This document shows positions 61,070 to 64,000 of a stretch of 64,000 nucleotides of DNA, piece by piece. Every line of letters starts with the position of its first letter. Within the stretch, counting starts at the first letter, position 1. The stretch is from Verpa conica (Eukaryota > Ascomycota > Pezizomycetes > Pezizales > Morchellaceae). The notes below the pieces were generated by a model. That model made no database searches, had not been told where the DNA came from, and saw only the letters and a program-made list of their open reading frames with translations. The DNA lies in contig JAUFSD010000021.1 of the NCBI GenBank assembly GCA_033030425.1, forward strand, positions 372,001-436,000. The letters run 5' to 3'. Both the position numbers and the translations under genes were made by a program.

Positions 61070-62728
61070 CTATTCCATCTCATTCTCTCCCTGTTCACCT
61101 CTAAGACTAAATTTAACAACCTCCACATCAAGCGTCTCCAGATCCACCACTACCACCTCCCCTGTCTCAGAAAACTTTGGAACTAACACAACCCTACACC
61201 TTTGTCCCTCACTACCCTCAATCAGGCTACTTCCATACTCTGGCTGATTCCCCACAAAAAACACATGCGGGCACTTCTCAATCACAAACTGATCTTTATC
61301 GTGGAATGGGTAGGACCCTATATTAATATCAGCAACTTTTTTCGGAAAATAGAAAAACATCTCCCAGCCCCTCTACTCACATAATGTATCTGGCGCAGTC
61401 GGGGCCACAACTCTCCACCTCAGCAGTCGCTCCGCCATGCCTAGTCTGTCATCCCCTTCAACATATTTATACACATCGTCAAGTGTCTGCCCTGATGTGC
61501 CAAGAAAGTTGACGCCGTCAACCTCTGCAGTCCATGGATTAGTACCCCTATCAAAAGTACTCCCGCTGTATTGTTTTGCAGTCGGGAAGATTGCCGGATG
61601 TAGCGGCTGCTGCGGAAGAGAGACATTCGCAGGATCTGATTCACCTGGCATAATAGTGATCGGCAGCGACGGTAGAAGCTGTGACAAGAAGTTGTCGAGC
61701 GCGAGCGCCGGGGAAGCGTTATACGTTGATGCATCATAACCATATTTCTTCGCCTTCTCCTCTCCTAAAACGATAGGGACAGCGAGTGATGCCCCGAGCG
61801 AGTTCCCAGCGAGAATAAGACGTGCTATTGCTGCTGTGCCATCCTGCTCTTGCTGGTCTCCCAGCTCACCCAATAACCACTCTACCAGTAATTCAGTTTC
61901 AAACCCTTCCTTTACACCCCCCCTAAATCCCAGCCCACTACACAACACCACCTTCCCTCTCTTTCCTTCTTTCTTCACCGGTGTCTCATCCTGCGGTGGC
62001 AAATCCGGAATAATCAGATCAACCACCTCGAAATCACCATTCGAAGTCTCGCTTCCCATTACAGCAATGACACACCCCGTCACAAGATTCGCCGTCAGCA
62101 GTGCCCCCCCAGGTCCTCCAACCAACCGTAACCTCCCACTCTCATCCTCAAGCATAATCTGGTCCGTTCCAGGGTCTGTATACTTTGTCCGAGCAGGCGG
62201 CGCCGCAATCCAGTGATCCTTTGTTATATCATCCAGGATATTTGGCTTGAGTGGCATATCCATGTAGACCGTACCAGAGATCCAACAAATCTCACCTTGG
62301 CGGACAGCGAGGACGCGGTCGCAGTGGGATACCTTTTCCCCAGAGATCTGTCACACCGAGGTCAGTAGTGAGCTATGAGGGAACAGAGATGTGGGGAATT
62401 GGACCTCTACGCCGTCCCAGGCTTCTATGGCGGCTTCTTCGACGGCGGGTTTGAGCTTGGAGAGCCGGAGGAAATACATAGCCGAGAACTGCTGCTGGTA
62501 GGTTCGGTCCTCGATTATGAACCGTGGAATTGGTACATGGTCGGAGTGGACACGCTCGAGGGCTGAATATTTCCTTTCAGAGCTGCAGAGAGGAGTTGAG
62601 TCTATGTATTAGCTTAATTGCTTTCCCTGAAAAAAGATATCCTAGGGGGGTTGGCAGATTTGTACGTACTCGGGAGCACGCATCAAGGTGTCGATTACAT
62701 TCTTTGAAGCCCCTGATGATGATGCCAT
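61070..62728 (-). CDS. POL31: DNA polymerase delta small (B) subunit
   Basis: Four exons: 62728-62670, 62582-62405, 62347-61381 and 61317-61070, giving 483 aa. Pol31 links the catalytic Pol3 to Pol32 and is also shared with Pol zeta. N-terminal helices and the OB fold are visible (RTYQQQFSAMYFLRLSKLKP, HCDRVLAVRQGEICWISGTVY, DMPLKPNILDDITKDHWIAAPP). The inactive calcineurin-like domain has LCSGLGF, LILAGNSLGA, ITIMPGESDPANVSLPQQPLHPA and the diagnostic GTNPWTAEVDGVNFLGTSGQ. The last exon holds CPHVFFVGNQPEYG. Length equals the yeast protein within a few residues. An ACGCGT box sits about 120 bases upstream of the ATG. Confidence 0.95.
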
Positions 62729-62847
62729 CCTGAATCTATTTATTCTCGCGCCAGACAAAGGAGTGAGAAGCCCGAAGAGTACAGGTTGGTTGAGTTGACA
62801 ATGAAGTTGAAGAATCTTAACACTCTGGACAACGTGTTAAGCGTTTT

Positions 62848-62853
62848 ACGCGT
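62848..62853. promoter_or_regulatory. MluI cell-cycle box (ACGCGT)
   Basis: ACGCGT is the binding core for MBF-type APSES factors (Mbp1, Cdc10/Res) that drive G1/S transcription of replication genes in yeasts. It lies 120 bases upstream of the POL31 ATG. Role inferred from motif plus the function of the gene. Confidence 0.5.
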
Positions 62854-63300
62854 CTGCGCGTTAACGCTAGTCTTGATTAGGGAAGTGTGGTCATGGACTG
62901 TCACTCGGTGTTGGCAATTGAACTCTTCCCCATCTTCAAGTGAATATAAGAGATGGAGAATGTCTTTTATTGCGGCAGCGTGGCTATTGCATCTCAATCT
63001 CGGGGGCTTTCTCAGACTTGTTGAAAACAGGCCCGCAGAAGCATGTCATGGGCACATCCCTTGGTGAAGCCGGCGTTATGCGGCTACATGCGCCAGGTGA
63101 CTGCTGGTGGAATTGCATAGGGGACTTCAGCCCGTTAATCACCAGATTGTACCCGAGGGTTTTATCGCTGTGTCCACTCTTACCTCATCTATTTGTTCCT
63201 CGCCTCGGTTGGTAGCAGTGCTGGTAATGGTGACAGTACAATCAATACTCCGGAGGAATACATCATGATATCGTATGGAGGGTATAAGTGTGTATATCCG

Positions 63301-63360
63301 GTAGTAGTAGTGTTAGTGTTAGTGTTGGTATTGGTGGTATTGGGACTGGTACTGGTATTA
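63301..63360. repeat. GT-rich minisatellite
   Basis: Imperfect 6-base units of GTGTTA, GTATTG and GGTACT type run for about 60 bases. No coding support. Confidence 0.75.
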
Positions 63361-63528
63361 TCAGTAGTGTACTACAAGTACTAGTAGAGGCCAACCCTAG
63401 CCCTGGAGATGCCCAATATCAAGACTCAATTTCCATCCCTGAAGCAATGGCCCCGAGACAGGGATTAAGGGCTGATCGACAGGATTAACACCAATCCACT
63501 CCAAACGGCTATAGGTCTTAAACACTGC

Positions 63529-64000
63529 TATTCTGTCTCGGTAGCTCCCGCAAAACACAGCACCGGTTCACTACCAGTCACTCGATCCATCTTAGTGTTG
63601 TACAATGTGGTGACACCAAAGTTCCCTCGCTGCCCTGTGAGACGAGACATGCACGTTATCTCAGATCGGGGTAGATATTCACACGGAGCGTTCAGAGGAT
63701 CGATTAAACAATCCGGGCGCATGGCGATAATCACCCAAGAACAAGATGACAAATGCTCTTCTCTCCCTCTAGGACCTGACATCCCATGGCCCGCGAATCA
63801 TTACCTCCATCGTAGCGGAGCATCTCGAGATCATCCCGATCATCGCAGCCCTATCTCCATCCAGAAGGTCATCTCCACCCACAACTAGCCCCACCGTCAT
63901 CGCCTTTACAACTAATCGTCCGCATATAAACGAAATAGAAAAACCCCTCGCCACAGCTGCCCAGGTGTATCACATAGTGTACTATGCTTATTTCCATGGG
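63529..64000. other. Possible partial coding region at window edge, strand unresolved
   Basis: On the plus strand a frame after CTCTAG at about 63771 reads DLTSHGPRIITSIVAEHLEI and stays open to the window end with coding-like C/T-ending codons. Its 5' exon and start were not found. On the minus strand, 63782-63528 reads as an 84-codon frame (ITCMSRLTGQRGNFGVTTLY near its middle). Neither resembles a family I know. Confidence 0.25.

Larger units (their letters stand above)
62729..63528. other. POL31 upstream region, no gene seen
   Basis: Contains the MluI-box at 62848 and a GTATTG/GTTAGT-type minisatellite at 63301-63360. Overlapping ORFs on both strands resemble no family. Confidence 0.45.

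Overview
This is a stretch of a fungal nuclear genome, almost certainly a filamentous ascomycete (Pezizomycotina). Every confident protein gene is a fungal or general eukaryotic family. The genes are cut by short GT..AG introns (about 46-220 nt) with CTAAC or CTGAC branch points near the acceptor. The single tRNA gene has a tRNA-type intron after anticodon position 37. Gene density is low, with gene clusters separated by 2-8 kb of ORF-poor DNA carrying small DNA transposons. That pattern would suit a Pezizomycetes (truffle-like) genome, but this lineage call is inference.

Layout, left to right. 1-174: 3' end of a probable MTG1-type mitochondrial GTPase (+). 3.2-5.2 kb: Bor1-like anion transporter (+). 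7.3-8.8 kb: Ppn2-like vacuolar metallophosphatase (+). 12.2-13.6 kb: stand-alone SesB-like alpha/beta hydrolase (+). 13.9-14.6 kb: CIA2/MIP18 Fe-S targeting factor (+). 14.9-15.5 kb: hAT-type MITE with an 8-bp target duplication. 17.6-19.0 kb: SLC35F-type carrier (+). 21.1-22.6 kb: F-box protein (-). 22.7-26.2 kb: spacer with one foldback element and a 39-bp hAT remnant. 26.2-29.7 kb: Psy2/SMEK regulatory subunit of PP4 (-). 35.0-36.4 kb: CENP-N/Chl4 kinetochore protein (-). 37.2-39.6 kb: protein kinase with a Cys/His-rich tail (-). 39.6-47.7 kb: gene-free island with four foldback elements of two families. 47.7-49.8 kb: CorA-like membrane protein (+). 52.4-53.9 kb: Nse4 (+). 54.6 kb: tRNA-Tyr (-). 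55.5-57.3 kb: unrecognised 575-aa protein (+). 57.5-62.7 kb: Rna15/CstF64, ferrochelatase and DNA polymerase delta small subunit, all on the minus strand and tightly packed. The right edge may hold the start of another gene.

Two kinds of content are interleaved. Housekeeping genes serve chromosome biology (Psy2, Chl4, Nse4, Pol31), mRNA 3'-end formation (Rna15) and metal or haem metabolism (Cia2, Hem15). Accessory-type genes (SesB-like hydrolase, kinase, CorA-like protein, the 575-aa protein) lie next to MITE-bearing spacers. I see no cluster that works as one operon-like system. The best candidates for new biology are the SesB-type hydrolase without an NLR body, the kinase with a duplicated Cys-Cys-Cys-His tail motif, and two foldback families whose arms differ between copies but stay complementary within each copy.

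All exon models were built by hand from splice motifs, frame continuity and family similarity recalled from knowledge; no database search was run. Each multi-exon model sums to a multiple of three.
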